NCBI RefSeq assembly: GCF_002865985.1
Contig: NZ_LNDD01000003.1
Location: 124,001 to 188,000 of the forward strand
Reading direction: 5' to 3'
DNA length: 64,000 bases
Origin: Thermotoga sp. SG1
GTDB lineage: Bacteria > Thermotogota > Thermotogae > Thermotogales > Thermotogaceae
In this document: positions 50,734 to 60,616 of the stretch, one piece after another
Position numbering within the stretch: position 1 is the first letter of the stretch
How the letters are laid out: every line of letters begins with the position of its first letter
Program-made: the position numbers and the translations under genes
The notes under the pieces: model-generated
What the model was told of the DNA's origin: nothing
Databases searched by the model: none
Seen by the model: the letters and a program-made list of their open reading frames with translations, nothing else

Positions 50734-50753
50734 ATTCTATCAGATGGTATAAT
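50734..50753. promoter_or_regulatory. Overlapping divergent promoters of mreB and the pyrophosphatase
   Basis: On the plus strand TATAAT (50748-50753) preceded by TGG serves mreB. On the minus strand TAGAAT (50739-50734) preceded by TGA serves the pyrophosphatase gene. The two -10 boxes are eight bases apart, so the polymerases should compete. Neither has a clear -35. The whole intergenic space is 78 bases. Confidence 0.6.
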
Positions 50754-50759
50754 CCTTAA

Positions 50760-52419
<1,660 letters not shown>

Positions 52420-52423
<4 letters not shown>

Positions 52424-52758
52424 TTTACATTTTTGCCGTCCTGAGCGTTCTTTGGGATTTTGTCTTCAAAGACGTTCTGATGTTTTTCCCCGCCTTTCTT
52501 GGACTGGCTCTCTACAGGAGGAAAACCGTTCTTTTTTTTCTTGTTCTTCTGATCAGGTTTCTTGCCATGCCCAACTACTGGTACATAATCATCCTCTTTG
52601 CGTTTTTGATTCTTGACGTGCTGAGAAGTCACTTTTCCTCGATGATCCTGCCTGCTTCTGTTTTGATCGTTATAGGATGCGTTCCTTCTGGTTTTGTTTC
52701 TTTTGCTTTGTCTGCCCTTTTTGGGGTATTCCTACTTCTGTGGGTGAGGCGGCGGTGA
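52420..52758 (+). CDS. mreD: MreD-like membrane protein
   Basis: A 112-residue protein that is almost entirely hydrophobic, with about four membrane segments (IYIFAVLSVLWDFVF, VLFFLVLLIRFLAMP, YWYIIILFAFLILDVL, ILPASVLIVIGCV). It fits MreD by size class and by operon position, though shorter than the usual 160 residues, and no motif proves it. Start ATG 52420 is in an ATGA overlap with mreC and follows GGTGGTAG; a longer upstream reading frame has no support. Confidence 0.7.
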
Positions 52759-54428
52759 AGAACAGATTGATTCTGCTTTTCATGGCGCTTTCGTTCGTTT
52801 TGATCATCATCAAGGCCTTTCAGATTCAGATCCTCGAACACGAGGAACACAAAAGGTACCTGGAACTTCTTCAAACAAGGATCGTGAAGTTGCTTGCTCC
52901 AAGAGGGAAGATTCTCACCAGTGATGGGAAGGTCCTTGCCAGAGATGAAGAGGTGTACATTCTCGATCCGTGGTTGAACAACATCGACGAACTGAAAAAA
53001 ACTGGCCTTCTCACTTCAGAAGAGGTTCTTCGTCTTATCAGGGGTGAAAAGATCGTTCTCGACAAAGCCCGAGCGGACGTCCTCTCAAAAAAAGGAGCAC
53101 GTATCAGTCTGGATTACAGGAGAAGATACGTTCCTATTGCTCCTCACGTTGTGGGGTACGTGAACGTGGATAGAGAAGGCATGTACGGTGTTGAACGTGT
53201 TTACGATGAGTTTCTGACGGGAGTCGAGGGAGTAAAGATGGTGTTCGTAGAGTCTTCCGGGAAAGTCACCTCGGAGGTTATGAAAAGCCCTCCAAAACCG
53301 GGAGAGGACATAACGCTCACCATCGACTCCAGAATACAGAAAGTTGCGGAAAAATCCATGGAAGAAGTTGGAAAGCCAGGCGCTGTGATTCTCTCCAGTG
53401 TGAAGACGGGAGAAATCCTTGCCCTGGCTTCTTTCCCCGAGTACAACCCCCAGGATTTCTATGAAGGGTTCACAAAAAGAGAGTGGGAAAGACTTCTGAG
53501 GGAATCACCTTCTCCTCTCATCAACAGGATGATCTCTTCCACTTACAACCCCGGCTCTGCCATCAAAATACTCTGGACTTTGGCTGCTCTTTTGAGCGGC
53601 ATCGATCCAAATGAGAAGATCAACTGCCACGGTGTGTTCGAGTACAGAAACAGTAAAGGAGAAGTCGTTGCAAAATACAGAGACTGGAAAAAAGAAGGAC
53701 ACGGGCCAACGGATCTTGCAAAGGCGATCAGGGTTTCCTGTAACATCTACTTCTACCAGCTTGGATTGAAACTCGGTGTTGAAAAGATGACAGAAATTGC
53801 AAGAAAGTTTGGAATTTTCGAAAAGACAGGAATAGACCTTCCCGGAGAAAAAGAAGGCCTTCTTCCATCGCCCGAGTGGAAGATTACAAAGATCGGAGAG
53901 CCCTGGTATCCCGGTGATACCATCTTGATGTCCATCGGTCAGGGATACCTCGAAATTACTCCCATAGAGCTTTTGAGACTCGTCTCACTTGTGGCAAATA
54001 AAGGTGTGTTCTACAAGCCGCACGTGGTTAAAAAGATCGGATCAAAAGTGGTGAAACCGGAGATCGAAACACAGGTTCAGATCGACGAAAAAGTTTGGTC
54101 CTTCCTCAAAGATGCCATGGTCGATGTGACATCCTTTCGGGGAAATGAAAAAGAAGATCCCGGAACCGCGTACCACGTTTTCAGAGATTTTCCTTACAGA
54201 GTGGCTGGAAAAACGGGAACGGCAGAAACCTCAAACGGTGAACCACACTCGTGGTTTATAGGTTTTTCTCCTGCCGAGAATCCTGAAGTTGCGATCGTTG
54301 TGATGGTAGAACACGGAGGCTACGGTTCTGGTGCAGCTTCTCAGATTGCAAAAGAGGTCCTTTCTGAGTACTTCAAACTGAAAGAAAGTGCCCAAGAAAC
54401 TCCCTCGTCCTCTCGTTCTCCGGATTAG
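52755..54428 (+). CDS. mrdA: Penicillin-binding protein 2 (elongation transpeptidase)
   Basis: Cross-links side-wall peptidoglycan in the elongasome. The 557-residue class B PBP has an N-terminal anchor ([20 protein letters not shown]), a pedestal domain with [16 protein letters not shown], and a transpeptidase domain with the SxxK serine S268 and K271 (NPGSAIK), SCN (S328) and KTGT (K486). The GTG start overlaps the mreD stop (GTGA) and follows GAGG. Its 3' end overlaps the convergent ABC ATPase gene by 56 bases. Confidence 0.95.
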   Translation: MKNRLILLFMALSFVLIIIKAFQIQILEHEEHKRYLELLQTRIVKLLAPRGKILTSDGKVLARDEEVYILDPWLNNIDELKKTGLLTSEEVLRLIRGEKIVLDKARADVLSKKGARISLDYRRRYVPIAPHVVGYVNVDREGMYGVERVYDEFLTGVEGVKMVFVESSGKVTSEVMKSPPKPGEDITLTIDSRIQKVAEKSMEEVGKPGAVILSSVKTGEILALASFPEYNPQDFYEGFTKREWERLLRESPSPLINRMISSTYNPGSAIKILWTLAALLSGIDPNEKINCHGVFEYRNSKGEVVAKYRDWKKEGHGPTDLAKAIRVSCNIYFYQLGLKLGVEKMTEIARKFGIFEKTGIDLPGEKEGLLPSPEWKITKIGEPWYPGDTILMSIGQGYLEITPIELLRLVSLVANKGVFYKPHVVKKIGSKVVKPEIETQVQIDEKVWSFLKDAMVDVTSFRGNEKEDPGTAYHVFRDFPYRVAGKTGTAETSNGEPHSWFIGFSPAENPEVAIVVMVEHGGYGSGAASQIAKEVLSEYFKLKESAQETPSSSRSPD

Positions 54429-55107
54429 AGAAGATCTTCTCGGGTGTACCGCTTTCAACGATCTTTCCTTCGTCCATGAATATCACTCTGTCGGAAACGT
54501 CCCGTGCGAACCTCATCTCGTGTGTTACGATCAGCATGGTTATGCCTGTTTGTGCAAGATCCTTTATGACGTCGAGAACTTCTTTAACGAGCTCTGGATC
54601 GAGGGCGGAGGTGGGCTCGTCGAAGAGCATGAGCTCGGGGTCCATCATGAGGGCCCTTGCTATCGCCACCCTCTGCTGCTGACCACCGGAGAGGTTCCCC
54701 GGCCTTTCGTTTATCTTGTCGATGAGGTCAACCCTCTCAAGCAGTTTTCTTGCTTTCTCAATGGCTTCTTCCTTCGACATGTTCTTCACTTTCACCGGTG
54801 CCAGTATGAGGTTGTCCAGAACGGAAAGGTGTGGAAAGAGGTTGAACTGTTGAAAGACCATTCCAATAGAACTTCTTATCCGGTTTATGTTTCTGTGGGT
54901 TATGAGTTCTCCTCTGAAATAGATCCTTCCCTCCTGGTACTCCTCAAGCAGGTTTATACAGCGAAGGAGGGTGCTCTTTCCACTTCCACTCGGACCTATT
55001 ATCGATATCACTTCAGCCTTTTTCACTTCGAGGTCGATACCTTTGAGCACGTGAAGTTTTCCAAAGAACTTGTGGAGTCCCTCGATCTTCAATACGACGT
55101 CTCTCAT
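54373..55107 (-). CDS. Amino-acid ABC transporter, ATP-binding protein
   Basis: A 244-residue GlnQ-type ATPase that powers the adjoining importer. Motifs are Walker [10 protein letters not shown], the Q-loop [17 protein letters not shown], signature [15 protein letters not shown] and Walker [13 protein letters not shown] followed by the H-loop VTHEM. It starts in an ATGA overlap with the permease gene. The last 56 bases are also the end of the PBP2 gene on the opposite strand. Confidence 0.96.
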   Translation of the reverse strand: MRDVVLKIEGLHKFFGKLHVLKGIDLEVKKAEVISIIGPSGSGKSTLLRCINLLEEYQEGRIYFRGELITHRNINRIRSSIGMVFQQFNLFPHLSVLDNLILAPVKVKNMSKEEAIEKARKLLERVDLIDKINERPGNLSGGQQQRVAIARALMMDPELMLFDEPTSALDPELVKEVLDVIKDLAQTGITMLIVTHEMRFARDVSDRVIFMDEGKIVESGTPEKIFSNPENERTREFLGHFLSV

Positions 55108-55754
55108 ATTTTCAACCTGCCTTCCACGAACTTCACCAGTCTGGAAACAGAAAAAGTAATGGCGAAATAAATCAGTGCCACCCCACCGTATATGGGAAAA
55201 CTCATGAAGGTTCTGCTGACGATGTACTGGGCACTCCTCATGAGCTCGACTGTTCCTATCACCATCGCAAGGGAACTGTCCTTTGCGAGGGCGATGAACT
55301 CGTTTCCGAGTGCTGGAAGAATGTGCCTGAACGCCTGTGGAAGAATCACATGGACCATAGCCTGAAAGTGTGACATCCCAAGGGATCTTGCCGCCTCGTA
55401 CTGTCCCTTTGGAACGGACTGTATCCCCGCTCTGACAATTTCTGCAACGTACGCTCCGCTGTTTATCCCGAGGGCAACGACAGCAGCCGTGAACCTGTCG
55501 AACTCAAGACCAAGTTCGGGAAGCCCGAAGTACACCAAAAAGAGCTGAACCATCAACGGAGTTCCTCTGATGAACTCCACGTAAACGGAGGATGGGTACC
55601 TTATGATCCGGTACTTCGAAAGCCTTCCCATACCGACGAAGATCCCTATGGCAAGTCCCATCGAAACCGAAAGAGAAGTAAGCTGAAGGGTGCGCAGGGC
55701 ACCCTTCAGAAGAAGAGGCAGATTGTCTACGATCACTTTCAACCATTCTGGCAT
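55104..55754 (-). CDS. Amino-acid ABC transporter, permease
   Basis: A 216-residue HisM/GlnP-type inner-membrane permease with five hydrophobic segments. The ATPase-contact loop is [22 protein letters not shown], given here only by its key EAA...G pattern (EAARSLG). The [15 protein letters not shown] motif of the polar amino-acid family is present. As the only permease gene it would form a homodimer. GGAGG precedes the ATG. Confidence 0.95.
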   Translation of the reverse strand: MPEWLKVIVDNLPLLLKGALRTLQLTSLSVSMGLAIGIFVGMGRLSKYRIIRYPSSVYVEFIRGTPLMVQLFLVYFGLPELGLEFDRFTAAVVALGINSGAYVAEIVRAGIQSVPKGQYEAARSLGMSHFQAMVHVILPQAFRHILPALGNEFIALAKDSSLAMVIGTVELMRSAQYIVSRTFMSFPIYGGVALIYFAITFSVSRLVKFVEGRLKI

Positions 55755-55768
55755 TCTTCATTCCTCCA

Positions 55769-56509
55769 TCACTCTGAGAACCATTTTTCTATGAGCACGT
55801 CGTAGGGGCTCTTTTTCAGCTCCCTCAAAACACCGTTGATGAACTCGAGTAGATCCGTATCCTCTTTCCTCACGGCGATGCCGTACTGCTCGCTGGAGAG
55901 AACATCGCTCGAAATGAAAAGGTCAGGATTTTTCGCAACGAAAGCCTTCGCGGTCGCAGAGTCCAGCACCACAGCGTCCGCTCTTCCTCTCTTCAGTTCC
56001 AGGAAGGCATCGGTGAACTTGTCGAACCTGACGACGTTGATCCCATCGTATTTCGAAACCTCTATATCTCCCGTGGTTCCTATCTGAACCGCCACGGTCT
56101 TTCCCACAAGATCCTCGTAGGTCTTTGGTTGAAAGTTGCTGTCTTTTCTCACCACGATGACCTGCCCCGCATCGAAGTACGGGTCGGAGAAAGCCACCAC
56201 TTTCTTTCTCTCTTCTGTGATCGTCATACCAGAGATGATCACATCGATCTTTTTCGTCAGAAGACTCGGAATGAGCCCATCGAAAGTCATGTCGACGATT
56301 CTGAGTTCCACACCTAGCTTTCTTGCTATCTCTTTTGCAAGATCTACATCGAATCCCACGATGTTTCCGTTTTCATCGACGAACTCAAAGGGTGGAAAGT
56401 CCGCAGAGAGTCCAACAAGAAGGTAACCTCTGCTTTTGATCTCGCCAATCGCACCTGCGAAGATCACCAGTGAGACGACGAGAAATCCTATGACAACCAG
56501 TTTCTTCAT
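55769..56509 (-). CDS. Periplasmic arginine-type amino-acid-binding protein
   Basis: A 246-residue solute-binding protein of the polar amino-acid family. The signal peptide (MKKLVVIGFLVVSLVIFAGA) is cleaved near residue 19-20; the mature protein has FPPFEFVDENGNIVGFDVDL and GMTITEERKKVVAFSDPYFD. A T. maritima protein of the same length and gene order (TM0593) is a known arginine-binding protein, so arginine is the likely ligand. It is the first gene of the importer operon, with an extended -10 box close by. Confidence 0.93.
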   Translation of the reverse strand: MKKLVVIGFLVVSLVIFAGAIGEIKSRGYLLVGLSADFPPFEFVDENGNIVGFDVDLAKEIARKLGVELRIVDMTFDGLIPSLLTKKIDVIISGMTITEERKKVVAFSDPYFDAGQVIVVRKDSNFQPKTYEDLVGKTVAVQIGTTGDIEVSKYDGINVVRFDKFTDAFLELKRGRADAVVLDSATAKAFVAKNPDLFISSDVLSSEQYGIAVRKEDTDLLEFINGVLRELKKSPYDVLIEKWFSE

Positions 56510-56526
56510 TCTATCACCCCTGATTC

Positions 56527-56535
56527 ATTATACCA
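56527..56535 (-). promoter_or_regulatory. Extended -10 of the arginine importer operon
   Basis: TGGTATAAT on the minus strand, 18 bases before the start codon. No good -35 is seen. It lies in the 38-base gap after the purine permease gene, where I see no terminator, so some readthrough from the permease gene is possible. Confidence 0.7.
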
Positions 56536-56547
56536 CTTTTTTGCATA

Positions 56548-57864
56548 TCAATGCTTTATGAAGAGAAGCCACAGTGCGAAGGCAAGCGCCAGGATCCATG
56601 TGAACCAATGCACTTCTTTGGTTTTTCCAGAAAAGAGCTTCACCAGAGCGTAAGAGATGATACCAAGAGCAATACCGTTTGCTATGGAGTACGTGAGAGG
56701 CATCGTTATGACTGTGATGAACGCGGGGATTGCCTCTGTTATATCGTCCCATCTAACCTTTCCGAGGTTTCCTATCATGAGGGCCCCAACGAAGATCAAT
56801 GCGGGGGCGGTGGCATATCCGGGAACTGTCTGAGCAAGCGGAGCAAAGAAGAGCATGGCAAGCATACAGAGTGCCACAACGAGAGCGGTGAGCCCCGTTC
56901 TTCCACCCTCTGCGATCCCTGCACCGCTCTCTATGTAGGTGGTCACCGTGGAAGTTCCAAAGAGTGCTCCCACGGAAGTTCCTATGGCGTCTGAAAGAAA
57001 CGCCCTGTTTGCCCTTGGAAGTTCTCCATTCTTCATGAAACCGGCACTCTGCGCAAGTCCTGTGATGGTGCCGAGCGTGTCGAAGAAGTCAACGAAGAAG
57101 AAGGTGAGAACGACGATCCAGAAATCAAGGCTCAAAAATCCAGAAAAATCGAGTTTCATGAACGTCGGGGAGATGTTTGGGATAGGTCCAACTATTCCCT
57201 GGTACTTTGTGACACCTATCCCTGGAATGGCACCAACAAGAGTCGCCACAAGAATTCCGATCATCACAGCACCCGGGACCTTTCTGTGGTAGAGCGCTAC
57301 GATCACAAGAAGCCCGACAACCGTCACTAGAACCCCGGGATTTGTAAGATCTCCTAGAGAAACGGAAGTAGCGGGATTTGACACGACGATTTCCGCGCTT
57401 CTAAGTCCTATGAACGCGATGAAGAATCCGATCCCAGCCGAGATTGCGATCTTTATGGATTCAGGGATGATACCGGCCACGAACTTTCTAAACCCAACGA
57501 GAGTCAGACCTATGAAGATGAGCCCTTCTATGAAGACTGCTGCGAGTGCCACCCTCCAGTCGATTCCCATCCCAAGGCACACAGTGTAGGTGAAGTACGC
57601 GTTCAGTCCCATACCGGGGGCGAGTGCGAAGGGGTAGTTGGCAAAGAAAGCCATCACGAGTGTCGCTGTGGCAGACCCCAGGATCGTCGCGACCATGAAG
57701 GCTCCGAAGAACTGTTGATACAGGGGACTTCCCGCATCCACTCCAACCGCCTGAACGAGGATGGAGGGGTTCACGAAGACGATGTAAGCCATGGTGAGGA
57801 AGGTCGCAATACCGGCAAAGATCTCTGTCTTCACGTTCGTTCCGTTCTCTTTGAGATGAAACAC
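56548..57864 (-). CDS. AzgA-type purine permease (adenine/guanine/hypoxanthine)
   Basis: A 438-residue proton-coupled nucleobase transporter of the NCS2/AzgA family, with about 12-14 membrane segments. Family motifs are LAPGMGLNAYFTYTV, FFVDFFDTLGTITG and TTYIESGAGIAEGGRTGLTA. AzgA proteins carry purines rather than uracil or xanthine. The start is chosen as GTG 57864, five bases after GGAGGTGA; GTG 57873 overlaps that site. Its leader contains a hairpin followed by a T-rich stretch. Confidence 0.9.
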   Translation of the reverse strand: MFHLKENGTNVKTEIFAGIATFLTMAYIVFVNPSILVQAVGVDAGSPLYQQFFGAFMVATILGSATATLVMAFFANYPFALAPGMGLNAYFTYTVCLGMGIDWRVALAAVFIEGLIFIGLTLVGFRKFVAGIIPESIKIAISAGIGFFIAFIGLRSAEIVVSNPATSVSLGDLTNPGVLVTVVGLLVIVALYHRKVPGAVMIGILVATLVGAIPGIGVTKYQGIVGPIPNISPTFMKLDFSGFLSLDFWIVVLTFFFVDFFDTLGTITGLAQSAGFMKNGELPRANRAFLSDAIGTSVGALFGTSTVTTYIESGAGIAEGGRTGLTALVVALCMLAMLFFAPLAQTVPGYATAPALIFVGALMIGNLGKVRWDDITEAIPAFITVITMPLTYSIANGIALGIISYALVKLFSGKTKEVHWFTWILALAFALWLLFIKH

Positions 57865-57879
57865 ACACCTCACCTCCGG

Positions 57880-57911
57880 TATAAAAAATTTAAAGGGGAT
57901 CGAAAGATCCC
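57880..57911 (-). promoter_or_regulatory. Hairpin plus T-rich tract in the purine permease leader
   Basis: On the minus strand GGGATC-TTTC-GATCCC (57911-57896) is followed by CCTTTAAATTTTTT, the shape of a small intrinsic terminator placed about 30 bases before the start codon. It could be an attenuator, or a leftover terminator. I looked for a purine riboswitch core and did not find one. Confidence 0.4.
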
Positions 57912-57954
57912 GAGCTTTGTTTTGATTCTCTCATGTTTTCTTTAAGAGCACTTT

Positions 57955-57989
57955 AAACAAAAGAAAAGCGGGAGGAACACCCTCCCGCT
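57955..57989 (-). terminator. Terminator of the carbohydrate-binding-protein gene
   Basis: On the minus strand AGCGGGAGG pairs with CCTCCCGCT around GTGTT (57989-57967) and is followed by TTTCTTTTGTTT. The stem touches the stop codon. It is a strong rho-independent terminator for the gene at 57989-59248. Confidence 0.9.
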
Positions 57990-59248
57990 CACTCACCGTA
58001 CTCTTCCTTGAGGTACTCTTTTATCTTTTGATCAGCCGTCTTTATCGCTGTTTCCATATCGACTTTTCCGTTTATGAAGTCGGAAAACATGTTGCCAACC
58101 ACCGTTCTGATCTCGTACCAGACGCCGATCTGTGGATCGAACACAGCGTTGTCTATCTGAGAAAGGGGTATTTCAAGCAGAGGATCGGACTTTGCTGCCT
58201 CCTTCCAGATGGAGGTCTCAAGAGCACTTCTTCTCACAGGGATGTAACCCGTGTTTATCGCCCAGTAGGCGGTCACCTCAGGGGAGATGAGGTACTTCAT
58301 GAACTCCCAGGCTGCTCTTTTTTCCTCTTCACTTGCCGTGTTGAACATGATGATGTCCGTTCCTGCAAACGGCACCTTGTTCGTCACCCAGGTGGGAACG
58401 GGTGCCCAGCTCCAGGTGAACTTACCCTTCGTGGACTGCTCAACGTAGGGTCTTCCTGCTATCGTGCTTATGTACATCATGATCTTTCCCTGACCAAAAA
58501 TCCCGTCGAGATATCCTCCCTGGAAGTACGCGATCCCATCGTCGACCATTTTCTTTACGAAGGAAAGAACGTCTCTTGTTTCCTGGCTGTCGATGTTGGA
58601 TACCCACTTTCCATCGACCTTTTTCAGGATGGATCCACCGCGCAGTGTGAGAAGAATCTGGAAGAAGTCAACGGTCGTTCTGAATCCATATCCATACTGG
58701 TCGATCTTTCCGTCTCCGTCCAGATCTTCTGTCATGATACGTGCTGCCTCGTAAAGCTCATCGATCGTTTTGGGAACATCGACACCGTACATTGCGAAGG
58801 CATCTGCGTTGTAGTAGAGTATGTAGAGGCTCTTGTTGAACGGAACAGCGTATATGGTGTCTCCCCACATACAGTTATCTCTCAAAGGTTTGAAGATGTC
58901 TTCCCACTCTTCTTTCGTGAGGCCTATCTTTGGATCGTTCACGAACTCGTTCAGAGGCTGCACGACTCCACTCTGTATGAGTTTTGCCGTCCAGTTAGAG
59001 TACGCCTGTGCGATGGTGGGAAGCTCTCCTGCCTGTGCGGCGGCGAGGAGTTTCTGGGAAAGAGCTCCATAGTTTCCAACGTAGACCGCTTCCACCTCGA
59101 TATCGGGATGGAGTTCGTTGAAGGTGTTCACTATCTCCTGAAGGGTCTTTCCGTGCCCACCACCCATGGCGTGCCAGAACGTGACCTTCACCTTCGAAAG
59201 GGCCAGAACACTCAAAGCTACCATCAAAAGAACAAGAACCTTCTTCAC
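57989..59248 (-). CDS. Carbohydrate-type ABC transporter, substrate-binding protein
   Basis: A 419-residue family 1 extracellular solute-binding protein. The signal peptide (MKKVLVLLMVALSVLALS) is followed by KVTFWHAMGGGHGKTL and IVNTFNELHPDIEVEAVY, the typical opening of sugar or glycerol-phosphate binding proteins (MalE/UgpB). The opening 'FWHAMGGGHG' is close to the UgpB type, which hints at glycerophosphodiester-like ligands but does not prove it. The GTG start follows GGGAGG. It is divergent from its two presumed permeases, and no ATPase gene is nearby, so a shared ATPase must serve it. Confidence 0.9.
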   Translation of the reverse strand: MKKVLVLLMVALSVLALSKVKVTFWHAMGGGHGKTLQEIVNTFNELHPDIEVEAVYVGNYGALSQKLLAAAQAGELPTIAQAYSNWTAKLIQSGVVQPLNEFVNDPKIGLTKEEWEDIFKPLRDNCMWGDTIYAVPFNKSLYILYYNADAFAMYGVDVPKTIDELYEAARIMTEDLDGDGKIDQYGYGFRTTVDFFQILLTLRGGSILKKVDGKWVSNIDSQETRDVLSFVKKMVDDGIAYFQGGYLDGIFGQGKIMMYISTIAGRPYVEQSTKGKFTWSWAPVPTWVTNKVPFAGTDIIMFNTASEEEKRAAWEFMKYLISPEVTAYWAINTGYIPVRRSALETSIWKEAAKSDPLLEIPLSQIDNAVFDPQIGVWYEIRTVVGNMFSDFINGKVDMETAIKTADQKIKEYLKEEYGE

Positions 59249-59284
59249 AAAAATCCCTCCCTTTTTGGAATTTCACCACACTGA

Positions 59285-59312
59285 ATTATACCGCATAGGT
59301 TATAATTTGAAT
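59285..59312. promoter_or_regulatory. Divergent promoters of the carbohydrate ABC system
   Basis: On the minus strand TTCAAA (59312-59307), a 16-base spacer and TATAAT (59290-59285) serve the binding protein. On the plus strand TATAAT at 59301-59306 serves the permeases. The plus -10 lies in the spacer of the minus promoter, so the two promoters must be regulated together or compete. Confidence 0.65.
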
Positions 59313-59344
59313 GTGAAGAAAACACAAGGAAGTGAGGGCTGAAG

Positions 59345-60607
59345 ATGAAGGCATCGAAAAAACTCAAAGAGACGGTTCTTGCGTATCTTTTTCTGCTTCC
59401 CTCGCTTGCGGTCCTTGGTATGTTCGTCTTCTGGCCAGTTGGTTTTTCCTTCGTTCTGAGTTTCTTCAAGTGGGACTTCAGAAACATGAAGAATCCCTAC
59501 TTCACAGGGCTCGACAACTACATCGAGATCTTTCGATTCGACTATCCTCCAAAGTACTCTTTCATTTTCACCGTTCTGAACAGCTTCTTTCATCTTGCTG
59601 TTGCCGGTGCTGTTGTGCTCCTTGTGGTTCATCTGCTGAGGAAGAGATCACTCTCCGGTGTTCTTCCTAACGCCATGATTGTGCTACTATACATTGCTTT
59701 GAATCTCTTCAGCCTGAAAAATCCCATCCTTTCCTTTTTTGCAGCGGCCATCTCCTGGTCGTGGCTCGTGTACGATTTCAAGAAAGTGGAGATGAAAAAC
59801 ACCTGGCTTTGGTTCATTCTGTTTCTTGTGGTCTTCACTTTTGTGGAACTTCGTTCATCTCTTCCCGGGATGGTGAACTTCCTACTAGACGCAAAGGACA
59901 AAAATCTCTTTCTCAAAGCCCTCACGAACACCCTCTACTACGTGATACTCAGTGTTCCCTCTCAGATCTTTCTGTCTCTTGTGATAGCCCTTCTTCTGAA
60001 CAGCAACGTCAGGTTCAGGGTCTTCTTCAGAACGGCCTACTTCATTCCTTTCGTCACCTCCGTTGTTGCCATATCTCTCGTCTGGAAGTGGATATTCAAC
60101 GACGAGTTCGGTCTTCTGAACTACATCCTTTCACTGTTCAACATAGATCCCATCTCCTGGCTGAAGGATGAAAGGTGGACGATTCCCACGATCGCTATAG
60201 TGTCTGTTTGGAAAACCGTTGGGTACGATGCGGTGATATTTCTTGCAGGTCTTCAAAACATTGACAGGTCCTACTACGAAGCGGCAGAGGTCGACGGTGC
60301 AAATTCCCTTCAGAAGTTCTTCTACATCACCTGGCCCCTTCTGTCTCCGACGACGTTCTTTCTGCTCATCGTCTCCCTAATAGGTGCCTTCAAGGTCTTT
60401 GCAGAGATTTACATACTCTACGATGGACTTCCAGGGCCGTACAACAACAGTGGAATGACCCTCGTGTACTACGTGTTCGATCTGTTCTACAGACAACAGA
60501 GGATGGGAATCGCTTCAGCGGCGGCGTACATCCTTTTTGCCATCATCCTCATCTTCACCTTCATACAGTACAGGGTTGGAAGAAGAGCGGTCGAGTACGT
60601 ATCGTGA
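59345..60607 (+). CDS. Carbohydrate-type ABC permease, MalF-like, with membrane insertion
   Basis: A 420-residue inner-membrane permease. The N-terminal segment (LAYLFLLPSLAVLGMFVFWP) and the stretch from residue 186 (NLFLKALTNTLYYVILSVP) onward match ordinary 290-300-residue sugar permeases, including the coupling loop YYEAAEVDGANSLQKFF. Between them, at about residues 66-185, lies an extra region with about four hydrophobic segments (near 74-97, 107-122, 128-143 and 154-168). The insertion differs from the single periplasmic P2 loop of MalF. GTGAGGG precedes the ATG. Confidence 0.9.
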   Translation: MKASKKLKETVLAYLFLLPSLAVLGMFVFWPVGFSFVLSFFKWDFRNMKNPYFTGLDNYIEIFRFDYPPKYSFIFTVLNSFFHLAVAGAVVLLVVHLLRKRSLSGVLPNAMIVLLYIALNLFSLKNPILSFFAAAISWSWLVYDFKKVEMKNTWLWFILFLVVFTFVELRSSLPGMVNFLLDAKDKNLFLKALTNTLYYVILSVPSQIFLSLVIALLLNSNVRFRVFFRTAYFIPFVTSVVAISLVWKWIFNDEFGLLNYILSLFNIDPISWLKDERWTIPTIAIVSVWKTVGYDAVIFLAGLQNIDRSYYEAAEVDGANSLQKFFYITWPLLSPTTFFLLIVSLIGAFKVFAEIYILYDGLPGPYNNSGMTLVYYVFDLFYRQQRMGIASAAAYILFAIILIFTFIQYRVGRRAVEYVS

Positions 60608-60616
60608 GGTGGTAGT

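Noticed and set aside
57865-57955. Purine riboswitch before the azgA-type gene
   Set aside because: The conserved core and loop sequences of the purine riboswitch are missing; only one small hairpin is visible.
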